Positions 11,401-20,607 of a DNA stretch of 64,000 nucleotides are shown here, one piece after another; the stretch's first letter is position 1, and every line of letters starts with the position of its first letter. A model generated the notes under the pieces. It was given only the letters and a program-made list of their open reading frames with translations. It was not told the DNA's origin and did not search any database. The translations under genes and the position numbers were made by a program. Origin of the DNA: Diatrype stigma (lineage: Eukaryota > Ascomycota > Sordariomycetes > Xylariales > Diatrypaceae); the NCBI GenBank assembly GCA_022225965.2, contig JAKJXP020000004.1, forward strand, positions 248,001-312,000, written 5' to 3'.

Positions 11401-13760
11401 TGTTTCCTTATTGGGCTTTTTGGTATAAAATAACGTAAATTCGTTTTCGATATTTTTTTTTTGCATTTATTTTTCGAATTCCGAAAAGCCTTTAAGTGCA
11501 ATCGTTTTTATGTCGTTGTTTTAACGGATAATGCAAATCGCAAGCCTAAAACGGCGTCGCATTTAATTCTTAAAGTTTTTCCAAATTTTTAAAGCGATTT
11601 GTAATTATCGATTTCTCGTAAGAAAAACCTAAAACGTAGTATTATATTCGTTTTTAATTACCATGAAATTAATAAAGCCATCGTATTTTTTAAGAAATTT
11701 AAATCAGTTTTACGAAATACGGTAAAACGATTTATAAGATCGATTTTTAAATAGGATACGAATAATTATATATTTAGCTTTTGTTTACGCGTAATGCTTA
11801 TAATTGATAATTTTCGTTTTATTAATTTCCATTTTTTTGGCGTTTTTAACGAGCGTTTTAAAAATACGAATACTTAAATGCTTAAATCGCATGTGCCATA
11901 AAGCTTTCGAATCCGTTTAAATATATAAATAAGTTACTAAAGGCTTTTGCAATGTTTTTTTTTTTTTAATCGTTAAGGAAATTATTATGCCGTTAAGGCT
12001 TATTGGTATTTCGTTTGAGATGTTTATATAAGAAGAAAGAAATTTGTATTTAAGGAAAATTAAATTATGAATACGCTTAAACTGGGCAAATAAGAACCTA
12101 GGCTTTTTTTTTCCCCATTTAAAAAAGCAATTCAAATTATTATATTAAATCGGAAATTTTTTTATAAAACGAGCCTTTAAAATAATATTAATATGAAACC
12201 CTTTAATGATTGCCATATTTTTTAAAACCAGATTTACGGTTCCTTTATTTTTCGGATTATTTAATATTTTAGGAAATATCCGAATGCTTGTATTAAAGAT
12301 CGGAATTATATTGATGCTAGCTTCGATTATTGCTTTATTTTGAAAGGGCTTAAAGTTATTTAGGACGATTAATTTTTTGTTATTAATTAAATACGTAGCA
12401 TTATAGTTATTTAGGAAAGTATTATTTATTAAAAGGTAACGCTTTTGCCTAATTATAAAGAAATATTTATAAGAATTAATAAAAAGCGTAAGGTTTAATA
12501 AAGTAGCGATTACGCTTTTTTGGAAGCTATTTAACGATTTTTTTGCCTATATTTTAAAGCCACTAGGCCTAGAAAAGGAGCTTTATTTGGAATTTTTTAT
12601 TTTTTTGTATAGATTTTTTTATTAAAAAAGTTTGTAGCGATTTTTAATACCCTTAAGCTTTCCGTTTTTCTTTTTATAATAGCGATTAACGTAGGCATTA
12701 ATTATAACGTAATTAAGGAATATGCATTTTTTTAAAAGCTAGCCGTATTTTTTTGCAATTCCCGGTTTTGCTTAGGCTTTATCGGGCTTATAAGGGCAAA
12801 TCGAAATAACGTCGGTTTTTTGGTTGGAAGATCTTTTAGTTTTATTGGAGGTATTATTTCTTAAGGTTGCAAATTGGCCGATCCCTTTTCGTATAAGGTT
12901 AAAGATTTAATTTTCGAATAAGGCAAAAAAAAAATTAACGTATTACTTAAACGTAAAAATAAGTAAATCCTTTTTATCGTTAGCGATTAGATTATTATAT
13001 TTCCGTTAAGTCCAAATAGTTGCAAAGCATTTTTTTATTGCAATTAGGAAATCCTTTATAACGAACATATTTTGGATTTTAAAAAGCTTATATGCATTCG
13101 TTTCGATATAAGCGAATTGCTAGTTCTTAAATTATCTTTCGGGCTTTATTTGGCGATTATTTATACGTATAAGTACAATTCGATATCGCTTTTTAACGGT
13201 TAACTAAATTATAACTTCGAATGGGGCATATTTTTTTTTTAATTGCTTAATAAGCGCTTAAACGGTATTGGGCTGTTTTTTTAAGAGAATTCGGAATATA
13301 TATAACTTAAGCATATTTTTGTTTATAATTTTGGTAATTTAATTATTAATCGCAATAAAGAAAGCGTTACGTTTAAATCGATATGTTTGGTCGAAAGTAC
13401 TTTATTTAATGCTGGTATTATAGATTTTTTTAAATTCGCTATTTTTAAAAAGGGCATTTTTTAAAGTGGGTTTCGGGATTTTATTTTTTGTATCGTTATT
13501 TAGGTGGTTTTAAGCGTATAATCGAAAATCGATAAGCTTTTGTATTTCTTGAATTCTGCGTTTTTTAAAGGCAAAAAAAGTTTCGAGTTTCTCGTTTTTA
13601 ATGGAAAGATCGGGCATATTTGGGCCGTTTGGATTAACGTATTTCCAAATATTGCGAACGTTAGCGTAAAATTGTAAAGAAACGAACCATTTAGGATAGG
13701 TTTTTTAATCGGATATAAAGGCATTAGTTTCGATGGGATTTTTTTTGTTTGTAAAAATAA
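8418..13760 (-). pseudogene. gag-pol relic of the copia element
   Basis: Degenerate minus-strand polyprotein. Recognisable pieces in order: gag (WFVSLQFYANVRNIWKYVNP, from ~13689), the GAG-pre-integrase signature ALWHMRFKHLSIRILK (~11907-11860) followed by the remains of the integrase zinc region (HYA-TKAKYIIIR), the reverse-transcriptase stretch 9494-9309 containing GTILMVFFVNDIFLF, and the RNase H end DLIKALNKQSFKYFKALLNF with its stop at 8420-8418. The expected YVDD catalytic box reads FVND: one aspartate codon has become asparagine, the G-to-A change expected from RIP on the opposite strand. Many stops and frame breaks separate these blocks. Confidence 0.9.
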
Positions 13761-13899
13761 AGGTTATTTTAAGCGAGCTTGGAATATACGTAAAATAAAG
13801 CGAATATAAAGCAGGGAAAAGGTAATAAGATAATTATTATTAAAATGTAAGAAATAAATTTTTAAATGGTTATTTAATTTTCGCGATTAGCTTAAAATA

Positions 13900-13912
13900 C
13901 CGGGCTTATAAT
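13900..13912 (-). other. Primer-binding site, complementary to the anticodon region of initiator tRNA-Met
   Basis: Directly after the 5' LTR the minus strand reads ATTATAAGCCCGG. With two G-to-A changes reversed it is the complement of the CCGGGCTCATAAC anticodon stem-loop of initiator tRNA-Met, the half-tRNA priming mode known for Drosophila copia and several fungal copia elements. Confidence 0.75.
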
Positions 13913-14096
13913 TGTTGCATTTAATAAATTACAGGTAAAGAAGAATTTAGATATAAATTTAGTTATATAAAAGAAAAAAAGCGATTTTTAATTTAAGGAA
14001 CGGAAAAGCTTTTTATATATAATATGTTAAGCCATTAAGTGCAGATTACCTGGTTATGTAATCCAAGCTTTTTTATGTAGCCCCTATATCGCAACA
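13913..14096 (-). repeat. 5' LTR of the copia element
   Basis: 184 bp that begins TGTTGC and ends GCAACA, a perfect 6-bp terminal inverted repeat. It is less decayed than the 3' LTR. Confidence 0.92.
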
Positions 14097-14101
14097 ATAG
14101 G
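14097..14101. repeat. Target-site duplication, right copy (ATAGG)
   Basis: Exact match to 6432-6436. Confidence 0.9.
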
Positions 14102-15188
14102 AGTCTTGTTTCATGATGATGTATGCGGTAAGCCTTCTAGGTTCGAACGTAACATTAAGTCCTAGGAATAACAAAGCCTATATATAACATAAGATATTAA
14201 GCTCCAAAGAATTCTCAGTGATGAGGGAGTTTATATGCAAGAACACGGGACCTTACAGATAGGAGCATCTAAGCAAATTCGGGGACACGTTTATGACCAG
14301 CCATTACTTACTATTCAAAGGTAATGCTTCAGACGAAGGAATTATTGAAGCTAAGAACAAACTCAACCGAGCCTCACAGGTCAGATTGATCTCCCCCTAT
14401 CATCCCGTCGTTGCTAAGAATAACTGCCACAACAAATCTCGAAACTCTCAGGAGCAGATCAAAATTGTCGGGAAATCATTCAAGACAATCATATCTCACT
14501 TATTCTCAGCGTTCTTGTGGACAGTAAAATGTATATTTTCAGCCGTCACATCATCTCGCAACTCAATAATATATCATATCCCCCCCATTTCTTTCCCCCT
14601 AGACACCAAAAGCCCATCCATCCTATCCTGAAAAAAAAAAAGCCGAGAAAACCTCACAATACGTATAATGGTTGCGATGGAGCTAGTTATATCGCAGTAG
14701 ATCATGACCGTGAAGTCGGTAGTACTTCTTGAATGTAATTGGACCGCCATAAGGTTGGCTGAGTTGAAGTTGTACTAGGACCTGACTAAAGGGGGCACTA
14801 GCTTTCAGCCGCCTGAATAGATCATGGCTTCTAGAGATTCCGTGACTAGTGGCTTGCAACTAACATATAAAGCCGATCGAACATAGATCTGGCCAGGCCT
14901 AGCTCGTGACCAGTAGTCTATTCAGCTTCATGATGTCGTGCCTTGAGCTAATTCCTCCGCATGTAGAACAGAATAGTCACGGCAGTGATGTTCAAAATAG
15001 GCCATAGCTCAATGTGGCGCTGATGGAAGTTCGCTAAGGGTTCGGCGACTGATCAATAGTCTTCTCCGTAGTTGTTGGTAGGCTAGAAAAGGGGCCAGGC
15101 GTGCCTATATCTTCACTTCACCAAAGTAGTAACAACACATACACTGATGGCTAGCGTGCGTTCTGATATCGCTTCTCCTACAGTTGCC
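14102..15188. other. Intergenic, no gene seen
   Basis: Composition returns to normal immediately after the element. An open stretch at 14293-14631 (112 codons) shows no motif and is not supported. I see no continuation of the kinase pseudogene here. Confidence 0.5.
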
Positions 15189-15195
15189 TATATAA
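15189..15195 (+). promoter_or_regulatory. TATA box of the Ser/Thr-rich protein gene
   Basis: TATATAA about 103 bases upstream of the ATG at 15298. It places the likely transcription start near 15,220-15,230, so there is little room for a coding exon upstream of that ATG. Confidence 0.5.
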
Positions 15196-15297
15196 CACTC
15201 TAGATACCATGAAATAAAAGGCACACATTGAGCAGTCGTCCTCTTGCTTCTTCCCGTAATACCCAGGCTTAGCTATACCGCTCGCTCTCAGGCCACG

Positions 15298-16866
15298 ATG
15301 GGTTGTTCGTTCTCTTCTCCGGAGTTTCCGGCCCAGGTCGACCGCCTGACATATGCGTTCGCAGACGCTCCCGGCACGGCCTATCTCGGCGTCCCGGGCA
15401 CATTCACTTTCGAGAGCCAGACATGCAATTGGAACTCCAACGGGCCGACCGTCACTCCGACTCTGACCTACACGGTTGCTGGAGCCTCTCCTACCCGGAC
15501 ATCGGTGACCTGCTCTCCCATGTCCATCGCGGGGACCACCGGGTCTCTGCTCTGTCCCGCTCCCGTGACGGATCTGGTCGGACAGGCCACCATCAACTTC
15601 CTGCTTCTGGGAGATGACGGTGTGGCTACTTCCAACGGGGTAAACGCGTATTATGTCGATTTCACCACGGCGCCTGGCGCCACGCCTACTGCTACCTTCC
15701 ACAGAACGTCATACGAAGTGGTCGCAACTGTGACTGCAGTCACGACCGTTACGCAGCCTGCTGTGACGGTGGGACCGACTACTGGGTGCGATGCTGTCAC
15801 TGCCCAGGCGGCATCGAGTGAGAGGCCGGTGAAGCGTGATGCATGCAGGAGGAAAACTTCCACGTCTTCCGTGGCATCACAGCCGTCTGGCACCCCTGCC
15901 AGTCCTGCCTCATCTTTCGCGTCGTCTTTGAGTACTTCTACGGGCTCGTATTCAAACTCGTCTTCGACTCCAGTTTCGACATCATCAGCTTCAATTCCGA
16001 TCCCTTCGTCATCATTATACCCGAATGCATCCGTAATATTGCCTTCCACTCTGTCTTCCGGCTCAGTCTTGAGGCCCTCTTCAACTTCGTCGGGGAACTT
16101 TACACTCACCTTACCAGTCACATCTTCAACTCTATCCTCCTTAGACCTGTCATCTTCAACTCTATCATCTTCAGCTGTGCCAGTGAACTCAACTACGACC
16201 TTCTCATCTTCAACTTTCTCGACATCGACTTTCTCGACGTCGAATACCTCAACGTCAACGTCCTTAATCTCGACCTTCTCAACCTTGACACTTTGGTCTT
16301 CATCGTTTTCATTTTCATCTTCAAGGCTTCCATCATCGACAACGACTTCATCAACATCAGCCACATCATCGTCGACAACCAGTTCAATCACGGATATCAT
16401 CTACGAAGGGCCAGCAACTTCCTACTACTCCGGTTCTGCCTACACCGTCGACACAGTAGCTTCAACCAGCACTGTACCTGTACGAGTTTCAACAACCCCT
16501 ACCGTGACCGGGCCCTGCCCAGTGTACACGACCGTGACCACGACCTACGTCCCGACCACCGACGGCTACCCGCCGGTGACCACCACGACGGACTCTCAGA
16601 CATACGCCCCTACGGAGACCGTGTATGTAGAGTACCCGTTCTGCGGGCTGTACGGGACCACCAGCGCCACTCAGTACGGTGCCGTCAGCTACTTCTACAG
16701 TCTGTCCAGCTGCAGGTCGGACTCCAAGTCCAGGGGCTACAAATACATAGCATGGGACGAGGCGAGCCACACCTGCCATTACTGGGTGGACGACGTCCGA
16801 CCGTCGTTTGTGGAAGACTCTGCCTCTCCTTTGCTGTTCTATGGCACGGCGTGTGGAAACCCCTGA
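15298..16866 (+). CDS. Ser/Thr-rich, probably extracellular or wall-associated protein
   Basis: 522 aa in one exon; function not recognised. Residues 1-150 form a compact Cys-containing region (MGCSFSSPEFPAQVD, FESQTCNWNS, SVTCSPM, LLCPAPV), followed by a dibasic Kex2-like site (ERPVKRDAC). A ~170-residue Ser/Thr-rich linker (SSTLSSLDLSSSTLSSS) comes next, then Thr-rich repeats (TVTTTYVPTTDGYPPVTTT) and a C-terminal ~85-residue domain with four Cys (YPFCGLYGT, SSCRSDSK, ASHTCHYW, GTACGNP). This architecture is typical of secreted O-glycosylated fungal proteins, yet no hydrophobic signal peptide is visible at the only plausible ATG. Either a leader exon escapes me or the N-terminus is not secretory. 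The frame is open upstream to ~15,244 without an ATG. No GPI signal is seen. Confidence 0.7.
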   Translation: MGCSFSSPEFPAQVDRLTYAFADAPGTAYLGVPGTFTFESQTCNWNSNGPTVTPTLTYTVAGASPTRTSVTCSPMSIAGTTGSLLCPAPVTDLVGQATINFLLLGDDGVATSNGVNAYYVDFTTAPGATPTATFHRTSYEVVATVTAVTTVTQPAVTVGPTTGCDAVTAQAASSERPVKRDACRRKTSTSSVASQPSGTPASPASSFASSLSTSTGSYSNSSSTPVSTSSASIPIPSSSLYPNASVILPSTLSSGSVLRPSSTSSGNFTLTLPVTSSTLSSLDLSSSTLSSSAVPVNSTTTFSSSTFSTSTFSTSNTSTSTSLISTFSTLTLWSSSFSFSSSRLPSSTTTSSTSATSSSTTSSITDIIYEGPATSYYSGSAYTVDTVASTSTVPVRVSTTPTVTGPCPVYTTVTTTYVPTTDGYPPVTTTTDSQTYAPTETVYVEYPFCGLYGTTSATQYGAVSYFYSLSSCRSDSKSRGYKYIAWDEASHTCHYWVDDVRPSFVEDSASPLLFYGTACGNP

Positions 16867-17413
16867 GGATGCTACCGAATGCATAGCAATAATCACTACG
16901 TAGATGACCGAGGACTCGTCTCTAATACTCCCTTCTTGAACGAGTCATCGTAGTAATGCTTGGAAAAGTCAATACCAACTTTCACGCCTCAGAAATTTTG
17001 GAAAAATTTCCTGTAATGATACATAATAATATACGATGTAATGAACCAACATCAACCAGAAGGAATGGATTACAATCCTCACAATTCCCACAATTCATAC
17101 TGCTCGATTAGTTTCCATCATAGTTTGAAGGACTTTATTAGTACAGTTACGGCATACGGCCCGTAAACTAGATACTTGGCTACCTAGTCAGGACCTAGTA
17201 AGCTTGGCCTGCAGGAGGGAAGTCTAAGCAACTCCCATCATCGGACGCGGGGAAAGGGGACATGTAAGCCATATATGTTGACTATTAACAAATTGTGTCA
17301 TCATCACCATCAGTATCACCAAGTATAAAGTGAAAAACATTCACCAACCGAGTGTCTCAGCAGTTTCATCTGATTCCGAACAAATTGCTCAACACAGTCT
17401 CAACAAACCCACC
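16867..17413. other. Intergenic, nothing recognised
   Basis: 3' flank of the Ser/Thr-rich gene and upstream region of the GNAT gene. No coding potential or repeat is evident. Confidence 0.5.
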
Positions 17414-18583
17414 ATGTCATCAGCCCAACTCTCCTCAATCCCCGTCGTCGGGGGCGGCAGCAGCGGTGGTATCAGTGCGGCCGAGATCCGCATCTCGCCC
17501 ATCGAGTCGGAAGCCGAGATTGCAGAGGGCTTCGAGCTGGTCGCCGAGGCTTTCGGGCGCCAGGCCCGGGACGCCATCTGGACCGGGCTGAACCCCGGAT
17601 GGGACGAGAGGGCCCCGGGAAGTGCGCGGGCGGACGGGGAGGGGGTCGTCGAAGTGGATGGAGGAGGCGGGGCTCCTCGGGGTGGAGGAGGAGGAGGGGG
17701 AGGAGGCGCGGGCGGGGGTGGAAGCGGGGGTGAAAGCGCCGGGGGTCGAGCACGGTGTTTGGCGCGGCTGGTGGACCGCTGGCGCGCGCGGACCTTCGAT
17801 CGTCACGGTAACCCGAATACGGTGTTCCTGAAGGCCACCGTTCCGGCGACGGTCCCGGGATCCAGCAACGGTAGCGGTAGCAGTGGCGGTCGCAGTAACG
17901 GAAGCGGAAGCGGAAGCGGAAGCCGCGAAACCATCGCCGGCCTCGCCATCTGGGTGCAAGCCTCGTTCGTCCCGGGATACGGCGACCCGCCGGCGGGCGA
18001 CCTGGGGGCCACGGATCTCGAGGCGCTCCACCCGGGGAACGAGCGGGAGCAGCGGTTCCTCGCGCAGTGCTACCGGTCGCTGGTGGCGCGGCGGGTCGAC
18101 GTCGTCCGGGCGAAGCAGCGGGCTTTCCTGGCTGCTACCGGTGCCGCGAGGGGAGGAGCGGCGGGAGTTGTAGTAGACGATGCGGTGGCGGCAGCGGCAG
18201 CGGCAGCGGCAGCGGCAGTGGCAGGGGTGGTGGTGGCCCCCAGCGTCATGGTGCTGGACCTGTGCGCCGTCCACCCGGCCTACCAGCGGCGCGGCATCGC
18301 GTCGCGGCTGGTGCGGTGGGGGCTGGAAGAGGCGCGGAGGCGCGGGAGCGGGAGCGCGCTCGAGGCAATCACCGAAGCGTCGGTTATGGGCCGCTCCGTG
18401 TATGAGCGTCTCGGGTTCCGACCGGTGGCCGAGATCGAGTATGAGGTCGACGAGGAGTTCCAGGCGCGTGACAGGCCGTCTAACCTCTTCATGCGCACCG
18501 GGGACGGGGCCGGGGTCGGGGCTGGGACTGGGGCTGGGACCGGGGCTGGTGTTGGTGTCGGAGCCGGAGCGGGTCCAGGCTAG
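17414..18583 (+). CDS. GNAT-family N-acetyltransferase with low-complexity insertions
   Basis: 389 aa in a single exon, starting at the first ATG (MSSAQLSSIPVV). The substrate is unknown. The GNAT fold is visible in pieces. An N-terminal segment (IRISPIESEAEIAEGFELVA) is followed by a Gly-rich insert (GGGGGGGGGAGGGGSGG), a strand (IAGLAIWVQASF), a Gly/Ser insert and an Ala run (AAAAAAAAAAAVAG). The acetyl-CoA site comes next: VMVLDLCAVHPAYQRRGIAS, with Q-R-R-G-I-A as motif A, then LVRWGLEEA, and motif B SVYERLGF. The C-terminus is an Ala/Gly/Thr/Val repeat (AGTGAGTGAGVGVGAGAG). Fungal stand-alone GNATs of this layout are usually ~220-260 aa; the excess here is the low-complexity inserts, which come from GGN/GCN trinucleotide runs. 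Confidence 0.85.
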   Translation: MSSAQLSSIPVVGGGSSGGISAAEIRISPIESEAEIAEGFELVAEAFGRQARDAIWTGLNPGWDERAPGSARADGEGVVEVDGGGGAPRGGGGGGGGGAGGGGSGGESAGGRARCLARLVDRWRARTFDRHGNPNTVFLKATVPATVPGSSNGSGSSGGRSNGSGSGSGSRETIAGLAIWVQASFVPGYGDPPAGDLGATDLEALHPGNEREQRFLAQCYRSLVARRVDVVRAKQRAFLAATGAARGGAAGVVVDDAVAAAAAAAAAAVAGVVVAPSVMVLDLCAVHPAYQRRGIASRLVRWGLEEARRRGSGSALEAITEASVMGRSVYERLGFRPVAEIEYEVDEEFQARDRPSNLFMRTGDGAGVGAGTGAGTGAGVGVGAGAGPG

Positions 18584-19725
18584 GGGGGAGGTGGCCTCTA
18601 TGAGGGAGGACCAGAAACTGGCACCATATACACGCATGACCGTTTACTCATTTGTTGTGTTCCGATTCCTTTCTTTCTTATGTGGTGATAGCACGGGTGA
18701 ACGTGAATATCTACGAGGCACAGGAGCTGGTAGACAAATTAGATGGATGACACGGGTTGGTATCTTTTTTCAGTGTACTATATATATATATATATTTACG
18801 GAAAACTACATGAAACTTACCCAACGCATAGTTTTCGCGAAACAAACCGTCGCTGAAAAGGGCGAGTCCTACGTTCAGTCCAAGAAAGCAACACCGCCTC
18901 TCCCAACGCCTTCCCGCCCTAAATTTCAAAAGGGACATACATAAAATTCGGGCACGGACAGGCACGGGCTCGTAGTTAGCTTTTATACTTCGTATGCCTA
19001 CTTACCTACCTACTTGGCACCCAACCAGAGCATCGTCAACATACACGTGGATAACAACCTTGTTGGACCCGACACCACAGCTTGAGCGCATTCTTGGGGC
19101 AATGGCGTAGGGCAAGGCGTGGCACTAAGGCGCACCAAAACTTTAATTATTTATGAGTTGCCGTGGTCTTGCGAGGTGCCATGAGTTACCACGAGTTAAA
19201 TTGAGCAGATATTCCTTTATTGTACGTAAGTGGGTAGGCAGGTAGCAGTCCATGGATGGATGTAATGAGTGAGTCTTCAACACAAGGCGGCACTCACTGC
19301 CGGCAGAGTGTCCGATGCCGCTGCATTATGACTACCTAGATGCCCATTGCTAGGTTTGCTTTTCATTGTGACTGCGGTCGGCCCCCGGTGTAGATACCAT
19401 CGGAATGAGTCAACAGGTGACTATTGCGTGACATGGCTTGTTCTGTCGTGCCGTGGTCCCATTGCACGAAACTCTGTTCCAATTTCTGTCAAACATTCCT
19501 CGCCCCAAAGCAAACGCGAAAGAAAGCGCACACGCCACACTCACTCTGTGGAGAACTTGGAGAACCCAGCCTAAGGGACCCCAGCTTCGGAAGCTTGCAG
19601 ATCGATCTCTGGAGAACCCGTCCGTCGGAGACGAACTAGCCCAGAACCTTGACCTTGGGCAACTGCTTAACTTATTAGGGGCGTTAGATTTATATCCGGA
19701 TAGCACTAGGTACTCCGGCTGCAAC
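18584..19725. other. Intergenic; (TA)n tract at 18779-18795
   Basis: No gene recognised up to ~19,430. From 19,432 the frame of the next gene is open but has no ATG, so the true start of that gene could lie in an unrecognised upstream exon. A (TA)8 microsatellite sits 195 bp after the GNAT stop. Confidence 0.5.
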
Positions 19726-20607
19726 ATGTCCGGCCCGTCGGTTCCCAGCTGGGTACGGCACCCCTGCCTGCTGGCCGAGACGGTCCAGCCGTCCGTCATC
19801 CGGTCGATCCTTGTCTTGAACCGGGATCTGCCACAGCACACCCCGTGGCATACTGGTATCATGACCATGGCCGGTCGAGCCAACGTTCTCCTGGGCGACA
19901 TTCGGGAGAAGCCCTGGCAGGCCGCGTCGGTGGAGGAGTACCTCTCGAAACTCCACGCCGTCTTCCTGCCGCATGTCGTGGAGGGACTAGCGAAGCTGGT
20001 GGTCGATAGCGACAGTGAGGGAGCCACTACAAGCGCCGCACGCGGAGCCGAAGAGAAACCATACTGCGCCGTGGCCTTCACTGAGCAGATCCTCGTGCTG
20101 GTACTGAACCGTGTAGAGGAGAGGAATGCTAGGCAGATACGACAGTTGAGGAGAATGCACGAAACCTACAGGCTGCCGGCCAGGCTACAATATAGGGCAG
20201 TGCCAGAATGGGTCAAAAACCCGGCACTCTTGTATCCGGACTGCCGGGGCTTCACGGTCAAGCTGCTCAAGAAGATCAACCGCGATATGCCGGCTAACAG
20301 CGACTGGTGGCGCGATGAGTTCCTGAGCGCGGCCGACCGAGCGCGTGTGATCACCAAGCGCGTCAAGCGGTTCTTCAACTGGCATATCGGCATGCCTGAC
20401 GATGACAATCCCCTCCCCACGCTGGATTTCCAAGACCCGCTTGACCTATCCATCGACAACGCGGGGGCGGATACCTGGGCGGCCAGTCCTCACAAGACAG
20501 CCAGTCTCGTTGGGTCCGTATTTCGTCGCCACATTGCGGTTGAGATCAAGGACGAGGCCATGAAATTTGACTACACCCTTCCTGGTCTGCTGGCCAAAGA
20601 TAGGTAA
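19726..20607 (+). CDS. Hypothetical protein with an internal duplication
   Basis: 293 aa from the first in-frame ATG (MSGPSVPSWV). I do not recognise the family. The protein contains two related copies of a ~60-residue unit. Copy 1 begins VPSWVRHPCLL and contains LVLNRDLPQ then AGRANVLLGDIR; copy 2 begins at residue 159 with VPEWVKNPALL and contains KKINRDMPA then ADRARVITKRVK. Matching positions include VPxWV, PxLL, NRDxP and A-x-RAxV. The annotated stop (TAA, 20605-20607) lies inside a perfect GTAAGT donor at 20604. An acceptor ending at 20705 would remove 102 bases and continue the same frame to 21141 (KDRFQRIIGLAFADFGMW). The C-terminus is therefore uncertain, as is the start. Confidence 0.55.
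   Translation: MSGPSVPSWVRHPCLLAETVQPSVIRSILVLNRDLPQHTPWHTGIMTMAGRANVLLGDIREKPWQAASVEEYLSKLHAVFLPHVVEGLAKLVVDSDSEGATTSAARGAEEKPYCAVAFTEQILVLVLNRVEERNARQIRQLRRMHETYRLPARLQYRAVPEWVKNPALLYPDCRGFTVKLLKKINRDMPANSDWWRDEFLSAADRARVITKRVKRFFNWHIGMPDDDNPLPTLDFQDPLDLSIDNAGADTWAASPHKTASLVGSVFRRHIAVEIKDEAMKFDYTLPGLLAKDR

Larger units (their letters stand above)
6437..14096 (-). mobile_element. Full-length, mutated Ty1/copia LTR retrotransposon
   Basis: A 7,660-bp element bounded by two 184-bp direct repeats and a 5-bp target duplication, with coding sense on the minus strand. Order along the minus strand is 5' LTR (14096-13913), tRNA-primer site, gag relic, GAG-pre-integrase and integrase zinc region, reverse transcriptase, RNase H end with stop at 8418, a 1.8-kb extra region, then 3' LTR (6620-6437). 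GAG-pre-integrase placed upstream of reverse transcriptase is the copia order, not the gypsy order. The whole element is AT-rich with abundant TpA and very few CpA/TpG, as expected after RIP. No frame stays open for more than about 75 codons, so it cannot make protein. Confidence 0.93.

Noticed and set aside
14133..14160. GGTTCGAAC motif resembling a tRNA B box
   Set aside because: No A box at the right distance and no cloverleaf can be drawn around it.
15651..16400. 249-codon acidic minus-strand frame (Asp/Glu/Val-rich)
   Set aside because: Exact antisense of the Ser/Thr-rich linker: TCN and TCG/GTC-type codons read backwards as Asp/Glu/Val. No independent support.
17435..18637. 400-codon minus-strand open frame opposite the GNAT gene
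   Set aside because: Low-complexity Pro/Arg/Ser shadow of the GNAT coding strand.
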